Below are positions 42,395 to 51,603 of a DNA stretch of 64,000 nucleotides, in pieces. A program made the position numbers and the translations under genes. Origin of the DNA: Sediminibacterium sp. (GTDB taxonomy: Bacteria > Bacteroidota > Bacteroidia > Chitinophagales > Chitinophagaceae); the NCBI GenBank assembly GCA_017537025.1, contig JAFWCB010000004.1:310001-374000 (forward strand). Reading direction: 5' to 3'. Positions within the stretch are counted from its first letter, which is position 1, and each line of letters starts with the position of its first letter. Under the pieces are notes generated by a model. The model searched no databases, was not told the DNA's origin, and saw only the letters and a program-made list of their open reading frames with translations.

Positions 42395-42417
42395 ATTTGG
42401 TATTCGTAATACCAAAT
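42395..42417. promoter_or_regulatory. 10-bp inverted repeat before the RteC-like gene
   Basis: ATTTGGTATT (42395-42404) and AATACCAAAT (42408-42417) are perfect inverted copies with a CGT spacer, ending 8 bp before the ATG at 42426. It is a likely operator for autocontrol, or an RNA hairpin that hides the ribosome start. Confidence 0.5.
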
Positions 42418-42425
42418 TAAACATC

Positions 42426-43637
42426 ATGTCAAAAAGAGGGAATGGCATTGCTTCTGTTGCGGAAGCAACAGAGAAAATGGAGTTGACATCTGCAACTGAA
42501 ATACTTCACCAATGGAACTTATCATTTGCTGACGTGTTTGCTGATGCGGATAGCAATTTTGTTATGCCGGATAATAGCGTTTTTGTTGAGCTATTGAATA
42601 AGTGGAGTGATACTGCAGAAAATCTACAGCGATTGATTTTAGATGAAATGATTGGCAGGCACTATGCAAAAGATAAAGAGGAGTTCATCAGGATGGTGCA
42701 ATTAATGCTGACAAAATTATTAGACAAAGTTTCTTTAGTCTGCTCCTGCTCCTCAGTTTCTATAAATGATAGACAACCAGGTTTGTTAACACAGGAGTTG
42801 TTAAAGGCCCTTCATTTTATACAAGAATATTTTGGAACTTATTTTGATAAAAATGAAAGAGTGCCAGATGTGTTAGTATCCCTTTACGGAAAAGAAATTA
42901 ATACTTTATCAGAAGATTTGCGGCTTAAATTGAGTTCATCAGATTTGATGGAACAATTGCTTACAGAAACGCTGTATAATCATTTCATAAGTTCATTCGG
43001 AAACCATAATCTGCCGGTTACATACAGGTTGCATTTTTATGAAACTGAATTGCTACGGGAACTTACAAAAGTAATAACCCCTGCAACTGACAATATCAGA
43101 AAGTTGTTATACTACTATAACTTTAATTCTCCGGCGTTCGTTGTATATGAGTTTGACAGGCTGGTTAATCTGCTCTCAGCAATTCCAACAAAATCTGAAA
43201 AAATATTAATGCTTCGTTCCGAATTAAAAAGCATAAATCAATTGCCCGTAAGAGTAAACTATTGCTTCGATGATAATATGCCTCCGCTGAATGAACAGGT
43301 GAGTACATGGATAACAGAAGAAATTAAATACTGTGAGGCAGGTCATTTTATGCAGGCAGCTAATTCATCCGTAACTGAACCTGAAAACAAAATCAACACA
43401 ACATTGTCTGTTGCAAAATTAGGCCTGCTCATCAGGCTTTTGGTGGTAGATAAAATTATTATTAATCGCACAGTTGCACCTATGCTGCGTACTGTTGCCA
43501 AAACCTTCTCCACTTTGCAGCGGGAAGAGATTTCATTTGGCAGCCTGGAAACAAAATATCATGCGCCAGACAAAGCAACAATAGACGTGATGAAGGATAT
43601 GCTCCATAAATGGCTTCATATTTTGAGTAAATTGTAA
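42426..43637 (+). CDS. RteC-like regulator of a conjugative element
   Basis: This 403-residue cytosolic protein is helical and has no TM. The middle segment around LRELTKVITPATDNIRKLLY and the C-terminal part (INTTLSVAKLGLLIRLLVVD, then TLQREEISFGSLETKYHAPD) resemble RteC, the protein that controls excision of Bacteroides conjugative transposons. It stands upstream of the tra genes in the same direction. The match is by pattern only, and the N-terminal 150 residues are not recognised. Control of excision or transfer is inference. Confidence 0.6.
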   Translation: MSKRGNGIASVAEATEKMELTSATEILHQWNLSFADVFADADSNFVMPDNSVFVELLNKWSDTAENLQRLILDEMIGRHYAKDKEEFIRMVQLMLTKLLDKVSLVCSCSSVSINDRQPGLLTQELLKALHFIQEYFGTYFDKNERVPDVLVSLYGKEINTLSEDLRLKLSSSDLMEQLLTETLYNHFISSFGNHNLPVTYRLHFYETELLRELTKVITPATDNIRKLLYYYNFNSPAFVVYEFDRLVNLLSAIPTKSEKILMLRSELKSINQLPVRVNYCFDDNMPPLNEQVSTWITEEIKYCEAGHFMQAANSSVTEPENKINTTLSVAKLGLLIRLLVVDKIIINRTVAPMLRTVAKTFSTLQREEISFGSLETKYHAPDKATIDVMKDMLHKWLHILSKL

Positions 43638-43670
43638 GACTTATATTGCTTGCCACATCGCAAAATTAAA

Positions 43671-43889
43671 TCAATATTTCAATAGCCTCACTAGATTATT
43701 TTTATCAAGATACTTCCACAGTTCCTGGTAATGATGGTATGTAAATCCATCCAATTTAAGCAGATGGCTTACCGGCCAGTTAAGCAGTTGCTCCATGTTA
43801 CTATAACAAAGACGGCTGCACATGTCTTGAAATCCCTGTGTTAACGGGTGATTTTGTAGCGGACTTCTTATAAATAATTCAACTTTCAC
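43671..43889 (-). CDS. small HhH-like protein
   Basis: This 72-residue protein begins at a GTG (43889). Its second half, LNWPVSHLLKLDGFTYHHYQ, followed by ELWKYLDKNNLVRLL, looks like a helix-hairpin-helix unit as in the RNA polymerase alpha C-terminal domain. It is on the minus strand between the RteC-like gene and the XRE gene. It may be a small DNA-binding protein of the element. It could also be a chance frame. Confidence 0.45.
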   Translation of the reverse strand: MKVELFIRSPLQNHPLTQGFQDMCSRLCYSNMEQLLNWPVSHLLKLDGFTYHHYQELWKYLDKNNLVRLLKY

Positions 43890-43916
43890 TGCTAAAACTT
43901 ATAAGTAATTACCAAC

Positions 43917-43936
43917 TGCGGTCTTATTAGACCGCA
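43917..43936. promoter_or_regulatory. 8-bp hairpin between divergent small regulator genes
   Basis: TGCGGTCT (43917-43924) and AGACCGCA (43929-43936) form a perfect stem with a TATT loop. It lies 28 bp upstream of the minus-strand gene start (43889) and 45 bp upstream of the XRE gene start (43981). The position is that of a shared operator for divergent genes. Confidence 0.45.
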
Positions 43937-43980
43937 ATTATTATGCCTGATTAGGTCATCTTGCCAATTCATTATTTAAC

Positions 43981-44214
43981 ATGATTCGGCAAAGCGATAA
44001 AGGCAATTTAAAAAAACTGGGAGCAAATATTAAAAGACTCCGTGAGGCGAAAAATCTAAGTCTCCGGGAACTGTCGTATGCCTGTGACATTGATAACAGC
44101 AAGATTTCGAAAATTGAAAAGGGCCAAATAAATATAACCTTTACTACAATTTTGCAATTAGCAAAGGCGTTGGAAATTTCTCCGTCAGAATTACTGAAGA
44201 CTGATTACGACTAA
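43981..44214 (+). CDS. XRE-family transcription regulator
   Basis: This 77-residue protein is almost only a Cro/CI-type helix-turn-helix: LGANIKRLREAKNLSLRELS (residues 10-29), then CDIDNSKISKIEKGQINITF (cited in part) and LAKALEISPSELLK at the end. It is a typical small repressor of mobile elements. It stands upstream of the conjugation genes and next to a palindromic hairpin that may be its operator. The target genes are not shown by the sequence. Confidence 0.88.
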   Translation: MIRQSDKGNLKKLGANIKRLREAKNLSLRELSYACDIDNSKISKIEKGQINITFTTILQLAKALEISPSELLKTDYD

Positions 44215-44338
44215 TACTCCATCTATACTTTTCACCATTAAGGTAGTCCTACCGAACCTATCTCCACTTTGTAGTTTTTGGAAGTGTTTTTGTATTCCAG
44301 TTAGTGATACAAATTCATAACTAAACGTTGACGGTATT

Positions 44339-44797
44339 ATGTTACAATCAATATCATGGAGCCAATACATCACAGCAATGTTGTTTGCTTTAATTTGTTA
44401 TTACGGGTATGTTGCATTAAAATATTTTCGATGGGAAATTCTTTCACTGATTGGAATCAAAAGAATAGAAGAAAAAGGAACACCAATTTCGGTATCGGAA
44501 ATTAAAAAACAGTTTACTTCCAGCAATCATACTGATTTTTTACCAAAAGAATATCCTGTTGACGCAACGATAATTTTTCAGCCGTTTTGGGATGAAGCAA
44601 ATGCTTACCTCGCCGAAATGAAGCTGGAGGCCCAAAAAGAAGAAATACTCTTTGCTGTTAAAATGATAGTAGAAAAATATCCTGGTTTACATTCGGCAGA
44701 ACATAAACAGGGATTGGAAACTGCAATATCCGGCTTGATTGCCCAATATTATCCTGAACGGTTTACAGCGACAGACATTCAAAATATCTGGCATTGA
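44339..44797 (+). CDS. TM protein at the head of the tra operon
   Basis: This 152-residue protein has one N-terminal TM (YITAMLFALICYYGYVALKY, about residues 9-28) and a soluble, helical C-terminal part with IFQPFWDEANAYLAEMKLEA and a final TATDIQNIWH. It is found just before the DUF4134 gene, a spot where Bacteroidetes conjugation clusters often have a small unnamed protein. No known domain was seen. It may be a conjugation accessory protein at the inner membrane. Confidence 0.7.
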   Translation: MLQSISWSQYITAMLFALICYYGYVALKYFRWEILSLIGIKRIEEKGTPISVSEIKKQFTSSNHTDFLPKEYPVDATIIFQPFWDEANAYLAEMKLEAQKEEILFAVKMIVEKYPGLHSAEHKQGLETAISGLIAQYYPERFTATDIQNIWH

Positions 44798-44802
44798 AAA
44801 GT

Positions 44803-44871
44803 AATGCTTCATTATCTGCGGGCAGGAAAATCAAGTGCGATGGGTTAGTATAATGAAGCATTCATTTTTTT
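44803..44871 (+). terminator. long-loop hairpin followed by T-run
   Basis: AATGCTTCATTAT (44803-44815) and ATAATGAAGCATT (44850-44862) are perfect 13-bp inverted copies with a 34-nt loop, and C-A-T7 follows at 44863-44871. It lies between the first gene and traE. The T-run supports a transcription stop or attenuator; the long G-rich loop is not typical of a simple terminator. Confidence 0.5.
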
Positions 44872-44897
44872 ATTAAATTCTCAAAATTAATGTGTGT

Positions 44898-45218
44898 ATG
44901 AAAAAAGTGTTTGTAAGAAGAAATGTTATTTACAGTACATTCTGTTTTTTACTTCTGCTACTTACTGTTTCAGCTATTGCACAAGATGGCAATGCTGGTA
45001 TTAATGAAGCCAACACAAAAGTGAGAAGCTACTTTGCTGCCGGGGTAAACCTTATGTACGCTGTAGGCGCTATTGTCGGTTTAATCGGAGCCGTAAAGGT
45101 TTATCAAAAGTGGAACAGTGGCGACCATGATACAGGTAAAGTAGCAGCGGCCTGGTTTGGAAGTTGTGTATTCCTGGTGATAGTAGCCACCGTTATCCGC
45201 TCATTCTTTGGTGTATAA
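44898..45218 (+). CDS. traE: TraE (DUF4134) conjugation protein
   Basis: This 106-residue protein has a signal sequence ending AIAQDGNAG and two TMs (AGVNLMYAVGAIVGLIGAVK and WFGSCVFLVIVATVIRSFF). The segment INEANTKVRSYF and the short loop KWNSGDHDTGKVAAAW are typical of the DUF4134/TraE family. TraE is likely the VirB2-type pilin-like subunit of Bacteroidetes conjugation machines. ATG 44898 is preferred over a GTG two codons upstream because it begins the signal peptide. Confidence 0.9.
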   Translation: MKKVFVRRNVIYSTFCFLLLLLTVSAIAQDGNAGINEANTKVRSYFAAGVNLMYAVGAIVGLIGAVKVYQKWNSGDHDTGKVAAAWFGSCVFLVIVATVIRSFFGV

Positions 45219-45229
45219 AACCATTTTGT

Positions 45230-45712
45230 ATGAAAGAAATCTTAATTGGCAAATTACTGGAGTATATCAGGGATAACAATCCTGATATACTCTTTGCATT
45301 GGAAGCAGAAGACAGACTCCGTGTTTGGCTGTATAACAAGGTAAGTACCGCCGGGCCACTAATAAAACAGTTAAAGAATAACAGTCAGCCAGAATATATA
45401 ATTGCAGAAACCTGCCTTCGGGAAATAACAAAGGAACTGCGGCCATCGAGATATAATTACATCCTGCATATCCTTGAAGAAGAATTTGAAAATAACTACA
45501 AAAAACTCTTGCAATCGGGTTTACTTCAGCATGAGGTTATTAATATGATTAACTACTGCAACTCTACTTTTGATGACCTGGTATTTGCTGAAGAAACTGA
45601 GGACAATCAGTTTATCCACTATGCCATAACCGGCGCAGTAAGTGAATATCTGGAAAGTAACCGAGTGAATGAATCTGTGAGCAATGAGTTACAACAGTCA
45701 GCAGAAACTTAA
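45230..45712 (+). CDS. conjugative-element protein, DUF1896-like
   Basis: This 160-residue protein has no TM and is helical and acidic. The start KLLEYIRDNNPDILFALEAE and the middle LREITKELRPSRYNYILHIL resemble DUF1896, a family known mostly from Bacteroidetes conjugative elements with no assigned role. ATG 45230 is chosen, since earlier codons fall inside the traE gene. Its last 29 bp overlap the methylase-helicase gene in another frame, so the two are probably translated together. The match to DUF1896 is tentative. Confidence 0.6.
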   Translation: MKEILIGKLLEYIRDNNPDILFALEAEDRLRVWLYNKVSTAGPLIKQLKNNSQPEYIIAETCLREITKELRPSRYNYILHILEEEFENNYKKLLQSGLLQHEVINMINYCNSTFDDLVFAEETEDNQFIHYAITGAVSEYLESNRVNESVSNELQQSAET

Positions 45713-48700
45713 AAACAATATCGAAGCTATTCGGATTGCTTTAGACTGGTCGGCAGAAAACAAATTGACTGCTGACCGGCTTTCTGCATTAAAGAAGTAT
45801 TCAGGTTTTGGTGGCTTAAAAGCAGTTCTGTTTCCAAAAGCTACTAAGGAAGAATGGAAGAAGCAAAATGCATCGAAAGAAGATTTAAAACTTTATCCGC
45901 AGATAATGGAGCTGCATCAGTTATTGCAGCAAAAACTTGCGGATAAAGAGTATAAGAATGCAATTGATTTAATACGAAACAGCATTCTTACTGCCTTTTA
46001 TACTCCCGAAATAATTCCACAATCCCTATTTGCTGTTCTTAAGGAACGGGGCATTGAGCCTGCTGCTATGTATGAACCAAGCAGTGGTGCTGGTGTGTTT
46101 GCAACCGAAGCTGTTGCAGCATTTCCATCATTGCAACAAATCAATGCTGTTGAGAAAGACTTTCTTACCGGTAAAGTATTAAGAGCACTAAGCAGTTCGT
46201 TACCTCTTCCTGTTTCGGTTCAAATAAAAGGCTTTGAAGATACCCCGGCTTCTGAAAATGGAAAATATGATTTAGTCGTCAGCAATATTCCCTTCGGCAA
46301 TTTTAAGGTGTATGATGAAAGCATACAAGAAAAAGGACTAACAGATAAGATTCACAATTACTTTTTTGCAAAAGGGCTTGATAAATTAAAGGACGGTGGC
46401 TTGTTGGCTTATATTACTACCGATGCCTTTCTCAATAACCCGTCTAACCAAGTTGCCAGGGAATATCTTTTTAATAGTGCTGATTTCATTAGTTTGAATG
46501 TACTGCCCGACAACCTGATGAAAGATACTGGCAATACAGAAGCACCAAGCCATTTGCTGATTGTTCAAAAAAATCAAGCCAAACAATCTCTTTCAAAAGA
46601 AGAAAAGCAGTTGGTTAAAACTGTTGAACAACAAAATGAATTTGGCGACTATCAGCATAATCAATACATCGTTCTTCATCCTGAAATTATTTTAGGCAAC
46701 CAGATAAAACCCGGCAAAGACCAATACGGGAAAGCACATGAAGTTATCTGGCAGACTGGTGACATAAAACTTATTGCACCGAAACTGGCTGAAACAGTTG
46801 CAAAAGGAATTGATGCAAGATTTAATAAAGAGGCCTTCAGGCAACAGATAAAACAAGTTCCAAAGCAAACAGGTACACAACTTACCTATACGGATATGCC
46901 GGAAAATAAGCCAGACAACAGTTCTGTGCAATTAGGATTATTTGATGCCGGTGCCTCTAATAACTTAAACAGGGCTTCAGCTTATATCAATCCGCTGGAT
47001 GCTGCTGTAATTGATAAAAAGACAGCAAGGATTTTAAACATCATCCGCTCTAAGGACAAACCGCAGCATGAATTGGTTGTTTTAATGACGGCAAAGTCAA
47101 CTGCCTTCAAGCAATATGTATATAAACTTTACTCCAATGCAGAAGAAATAAAGTTCTCCACTAACTGGATGAATGCTTCGTTGCTTCAGCATGAATTGGC
47201 TGGCTTAACCAATTCACTAAAAAAATATGACCAGCAATTTTACAATGATGGTGACGCAGTGTTTCATGTTTCGATAGGCGATGATGATAAACTGGAAACT
47301 TTAAGAGACATAAATCCATTTTATAAAGAAGGAACGCTGATTGTACATAACAACAGGGTTGGCTTTGTTTCTTATCTGGCATCCGATGATAAGAAGCCGG
47401 TTTTTATGCCCAGCCTGCAGGATAAAAAAGACCTCGGCTTTTATCAGCAATACACCAACATCAGGGATATGTATTTATCTCTTATGGAAAAAGAAAACTC
47501 GGGTATTGCAGCAGATGAAAATTTGAGAAAAGATTTAAACGAGGGGTATGAAGCATTGATAAAAGGGTATGGACTTTTAAACTCAGCCGCTAACCGGCAA
47601 AGGATTCTTAAAGATGAAGCATTTGGACTTACCATGCTTTCCTCAATTGAACGAAAGGAAGGGGAACAGTTTATTAAGTCTGATATTCTTACTCAGTCTT
47701 TATTACCGAAACAGGAAGTTTATGTAACCGATAATCCTTTGGAAGCCCTGGCAAAAAGCCTGAATGATAAGGGCAAGGTGGATATAGAGTTTATTGCTGC
47801 GGCAACAGACGGTACAGAACCTGAAACCATCGCCGCTTTGGGCAACCATATTTACATAAATCCGGCTAACAATGAATGGGAAACAGCCGACCAGTTTCTA
47901 AGCGGTAATGTGGTGAGTAAGCTACGGGTAGTGTCAGAAGCAGCTGAGAAGAATCCAGATAATCTGCAATTGTTTAAAAGCTTTTCTGCTTTACAAAAAG
48001 TACAGCCTGAAAAAATACCTTTTGAATTGCTTGATTTTAATTTGGGTGAAAGGTGGATACCAATTGACTATTACAGCCGCTTTGCCTCACATTTGTTTGA
48101 ACTGAATACAGAAGTAAAATATTTTTCCTCTTTAGATACTTTCAAAGTAAATGCAAAGCTCACCAATGCCAAAATCAACCAGGAATATGCTGTTACTACA
48201 AAATCCGGCCGCCCAACTTATGGCGATGCCTTATTGGAATATGCTTTAGAAAATACTACGCCGTTCTATTCTTATGAAATTGAGGTAGCTGGCAAAAGCA
48301 CCCGTGTGCCGGATAGTGAGGCTATTCAATTAGCACATCAAAAAATAGAATCTATACGCAACGGCTTTATTGATTGGTTAAAAGAGTTACCGGCGAATGA
48401 CAAAAAGGAATTAGAGACCCTATATAACGATACGTTCAATTGCTATGTGTTGAGAGAATATGATGGAACTCATTTGCAGTTTCCCGGATTGGATAAAAAA
48501 AGATTGAACATTGATGATTTGTACAGCTCACAAAAAAACTCTGTTTGGCGCATTGTACAAAACAGGGGTGCATTGATAGACCATGAAGTTGGTTTGGGAA
48601 AGACATTGACGATGGTAGTTGCTTCACATGAAATGAAACGGCTGAAGATTGTAAACAAGCCAATGATACTTGCACTCAAAGCGAATGTGCGCCAGATTGC

Positions 48701-51188
48701 AGAAACTTACAGAAAAGCATACCCCAATGCAAGAGTATTGGCTCCTGACGAAAATGATTTTACTCCGGCCAAACGACTTCGATTATTTAATGAAATCAAA
48801 AACAATAATTGGGATTGCATTATTCTTACGCATGACCAGTTTGGAAAAATTCCCCAAAGCCCGGAAATACAAAAGCAAATATTTGAAGCAGAACTTAGTA
48901 ATGTAGAAAGGGATTTGCATACAATAAAAGAAACGGGTGGTGAGATTAGCAGACGAATGCTGAAAGGTCTGGAAATCCGCAAAACAAATCTTGGGGTTAA
49001 ACTTCAGGAATTACGAAAAGGTATTGAAGAAAAGAAAGATGCAGGTGTCACCTTTCTGGAATTGGGTATTGACCATTTATTTGTAGATGAAGCACACAAG
49101 TATAAAAATCTTACCTACACCACAAGGCATGACCGGGTAGCCGGGTTGGGCAATAAAGAAGGAAGCCAGAAAGCATTAAATATGCTGTTTGCTGTTCGGG
49201 AATTGCAAACAAGATTTAACAGTGACTTGTGTGTTACTTTTTTATCAGGCACACCAATTAGTAACAGCCTTACAGAAATGTACCTGCTCTTTAAGTATCT
49301 GCGGCCAAAAGAAATGGAACGGCAGCGGATTGAAAACTTTGATGCCTGGGCTGCTGTGTTTGCAAAAAAGACAACCGACTTTGAATTTTCTGTTACCAAT
49401 GAAATTATTGCGAAAGAAAGGTTCAGGCATTTTATAAAAGTGCCGGAACTGGCGTTGTTTTATAATGAGATTACTGATTATAAAACAGCCAAACATATTA
49501 ACCTTGATAAACCGGAAATTGATGAGCAGTTAATCAATATTCCACCAACACCAGAGCAACAGGAATTTACAAAACTATTGATGCAGTTTGCTAAAACAGG
49601 TAATGGTGAATTAATTGGCAGGCCAAGACTCAATGATGAAGAAGACAAAGGCCGTATGCTGATTGCAACGAACTACGCAAAAAAGATGGCGGCTGATATG
49701 CGGCTGATTGACTCCGGTAAATACAGCGACCATCCAAATAATAAAATAAACGTTTGTGCCAGGAAGGCTGCAGAGATATATGAGCAAAGTAAAGACCACA
49801 AAGGCACTCAAATTATCTTCTGCGATATTGGTACACCCAAACCTAATGAATTTAATATCTATGATGCCCTTAAAGAAAAGCTTATTACTGATTTTAAAGT
49901 CAATGCAAATCATATCACTTTCATTCACGACTGGACAGATAAGCAAAAGCCGGAACTATTCCGAAAGATGAACAATGGTGACATCAGGATTTTATTGGGC
50001 AGTACGGAAAAAGCAGGCACAGGATTAAACGTACAAGCGAAGGTAGTTGCCATGCACCATTTGGATATTCCCTGGAAACCATCTGAACTGGAACAAAGGG
50101 ACGGTCGTGGCGCCAGGCAGGGAAACATTGTTGCCAAAGAATTTTATAATAACAAGGTGAAGAATTTTATTTATGCTGTTGAGCAATCGTTAGACAATTA
50201 CAAATTCAACCTCTTGAAGAATAAACAAACCTTTATCAGCCAGATGAAAAACTGCGAACTGAACGTAAGAACGATTGATGAAGGAAGTATTGATGAAAAA
50301 AGCGGCATGAATTTTTCTGAGTACATTGCCATTTTATCAGGTGATACAACGCTGCTGGAAAAATCAAAAATGGAAAAGAAGATAGCGGTTTTAGAAAGTT
50401 TACGCAATGCCCACCATAAAGAAACATTTCGGTCAAGGTTTAAATTAGAAAATCTGCAGGAAGAAAAAGGTAAAACGTTTCAAACATTAGAGAAACTGAG
50501 TATAGATGAAAAGCAATACAAAAGTCAGCTGCAGTACGATAAAGACGGAATTAAAATTAATCCTGTTCGCCTTGACGGTCTAAATAGTACAGATTCAGAA
50601 ACTATCGGCAACCATTTAATCCGTCTCTACACAGCCTGGAAACCTGATATTGGCGAAGATGATAATAAAAAGATTGGAGAACTGTATGGCTTTGGTTTAT
50701 TTATCCGCAGGCAAAAAGAAACCTACGAAGACAAAGGCATGTTTGAATACAAATACAGCAATGTGTTTTATGCTGAAAGTAAAAAGAGTGGTATTAAGTA
50801 TTCATGGAACCAGGGTCATATTAATATTGATAATCCAAAGCTGGCTGCCCGGTATTTTTTAAATGCTATTGACCGGGTTGATTCATTGAAAGAAAAATAT
50901 CAAAAAGAACTCAACGAACTAAATCAAAATATTCCAATGCTGGAGAAGATTGTGACAAAACCATTTGATAAGGAAGATGAACTGGCACAATTGAAGAAAG
51001 ATGTTTCCAGATTGGAAAGAGAGATTAGTATTAAGATACAGGCCAACCAGATTAAACAGCATGATATTACTGATACAACCCCTGAAACCCCGGTCGTGAA
51101 AATGGACCCTGACACACCAAAAAATAATAAAAGCCTGTTACCAAAGAAAAAAACGGAAGATGTCAAAGTAAAGGGTATGAGGATTTGA
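45684..51188 (+). CDS. giant methylase-helicase (DarB-like) protein
   Basis: This 1834-residue protein joins an N-6 adenine methylase to a SNF2-type helicase. The methylase part has PSSGAGVFATEA (near residue 132) for SAM and NIPFG (near 201) in place of NPPY. The helicase part has HEVGLGKT (near 970), DEAHKYKN (near 1134), SGTPISNS (near 1187) and RDGRGARQGN (near 1472). A coiled coil follows near the end. Such proteins are common on mobile elements and phages (DarB-type) and may protect incoming DNA from restriction. It stands between traE and traF. The NIPFG motif leaves doubt on methylase activity. Confidence 0.88.
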   Translation: MSYNSQQKLKNNIEAIRIALDWSAENKLTADRLSALKKYSGFGGLKAVLFPKATKEEWKKQNASKEDLKLYPQIMELHQLLQQKLADKEYKNAIDLIRNSILTAFYTPEIIPQSLFAVLKERGIEPAAMYEPSSGAGVFATEAVAAFPSLQQINAVEKDFLTGKVLRALSSSLPLPVSVQIKGFEDTPASENGKYDLVVSNIPFGNFKVYDESIQEKGLTDKIHNYFFAKGLDKLKDGGLLAYITTDAFLNNPSNQVAREYLFNSADFISLNVLPDNLMKDTGNTEAPSHLLIVQKNQAKQSLSKEEKQLVKTVEQQNEFGDYQHNQYIVLHPEIILGNQIKPGKDQYGKAHEVIWQTGDIKLIAPKLAETVAKGIDARFNKEAFRQQIKQVPKQTGTQLTYTDMPENKPDNSSVQLGLFDAGASNNLNRASAYINPLDAAVIDKKTARILNIIRSKDKPQHELVVLMTAKSTAFKQYVYKLYSNAEEIKFSTNWMNASLLQHELAGLTNSLKKYDQQFYNDGDAVFHVSIGDDDKLETLRDINPFYKEGTLIVHNNRVGFVSYLASDDKKPVFMPSLQDKKDLGFYQQYTNIRDMYLSLMEKENSGIAADENLRKDLNEGYEALIKGYGLLNSAANRQRILKDEAFGLTMLSSIERKEGEQFIKSDILTQSLLPKQEVYVTDNPLEALAKSLNDKGKVDIEFIAAATDGTEPETIAALGNHIYINPANNEWETADQFLSGNVVSKLRVVSEAAEKNPDNLQLFKSFSALQKVQPEKIPFELLDFNLGERWIPIDYYSRFASHLFELNTEVKYFSSLDTFKVNAKLTNAKINQEYAVTTKSGRPTYGDALLEYALENTTPFYSYEIEVAGKSTRVPDSEAIQLAHQKIESIRNGFIDWLKELPANDKKELETLYNDTFNCYVLREYDGTHLQFPGLDKKRLNIDDLYSSQKNSVWRIVQNRGALIDHEVGLGKTLTMVVASHEMKRLKIVNKPMILALKANVRQIAETYRKAYPNARVLAPDENDFTPAKRLRLFNEIKNNNWDCIILTHDQFGKIPQSPEIQKQIFEAELSNVERDLHTIKETGGEISRRMLKGLEIRKTNLGVKLQELRKGIEEKKDAGVTFLELGIDHLFVDEAHKYKNLTYTTRHDRVAGLGNKEGSQKALNMLFAVRELQTRFNSDLCVTFLSGTPISNSLTEMYLLFKYLRPKEMERQRIENFDAWAAVFAKKTTDFEFSVTNEIIAKERFRHFIKVPELALFYNEITDYKTAKHINLDKPEIDEQLINIPPTPEQQEFTKLLMQFAKTGNGELIGRPRLNDEEDKGRMLIATNYAKKMAADMRLIDSGKYSDHPNNKINVCARKAAEIYEQSKDHKGTQIIFCDIGTPKPNEFNIYDALKEKLITDFKVNANHITFIHDWTDKQKPELFRKMNNGDIRILLGSTEKAGTGLNVQAKVVAMHHLDIPWKPSELEQRDGRGARQGNIVAKEFYNNKVKNFIYAVEQSLDNYKFNLLKNKQTFISQMKNCELNVRTIDEGSIDEKSGMNFSEYIAILSGDTTLLEKSKMEKKIAVLESLRNAHHKETFRSRFKLENLQEEKGKTFQTLEKLSIDEKQYKSQLQYDKDGIKINPVRLDGLNSTDSETIGNHLIRLYTAWKPDIGEDDNKKIGELYGFGLFIRRQKETYEDKGMFEYKYSNVFYAESKKSGIKYSWNQGHINIDNPKLAARYFLNAIDRVDSLKEKYQKELNELNQNIPMLEKIVTKPFDKEDELAQLKKDVSRLEREISIKIQANQIKQHDITDTTPETPVVKMDPDTPKNNKSLLPKKKTEDVKVKGMRI

Positions 51189-51267
51189 ACCCCCGTAGTC
51201 CTACCTTACTTACCTGCCTTAATTATATTTTGGAAAACTATTTGCTGCATTTGTTCTTTAAATAATC

Positions 51268-51603
51268 ATGTCAAACTCCGTATATCAAATCAACAAAGGC
51301 ATTAACCGCAGTATTGAGTTCAAGGGCTTGAAAGCCCAATATATCTGGTACCTGGGTGGCGGCTTAGTAGTGTTGCTGATACTTTTTGCAATACTCTACA
51401 TCAGCGGCCTGGGTATCTTCTTTTGTCTCCCTTTTATTGCTGTACTTACTACCGCCTTATTTATGCGTATCTATAAACTCAGCCGGACTTATGGTGAATA
51501 TGGTATGATGAAAAAGACTGCCCGCCGCTCAGTACCGGATGTGATAAAGAGTTATTCAAAAGTGAAACTGAAAAAGATGTTGCTGAATGAAAAATCTGAA
51601 TGA
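51268..51603 (+). CDS. traF: TraF (DUF4133) conjugation protein
   Basis: This 111-residue protein has INKGINRSIEFKGLKAQYIW near the start, two adjacent TMs (LGGGLVVLLILFAILYISGL and IFFCLPFIAVLTTALFMRIY) and a basic C-terminal tail. This is the DUF4133/TraF pattern, a VirB3-like subunit. It overlaps traG by 17 bp, as in other Bacteroidetes conjugation operons, so coupling is likely. Here it is separated from traE by the methylase-helicase gene, while normally traE and traF are adjacent. Confidence 0.9.
   Translation: MSNSVYQINKGINRSIEFKGLKAQYIWYLGGGLVVLLILFAILYISGLGIFFCLPFIAVLTTALFMRIYKLSRTYGEYGMMKKTARRSVPDVIKSYSKVKLKKMLLNEKSE

Noticed and set aside
51176..51208. A stretch like a tRNA T-arm in reverse (GGATTTGAACCC) at the end of the methylase-helicase gene
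   Set aside because: Only four of five T-stem pairs form and no anticodon arm, D-arm or acceptor stem can be built around it. It also codes for the last residues and stop of the large protein. It was kept out as a tRNA or attachment site.
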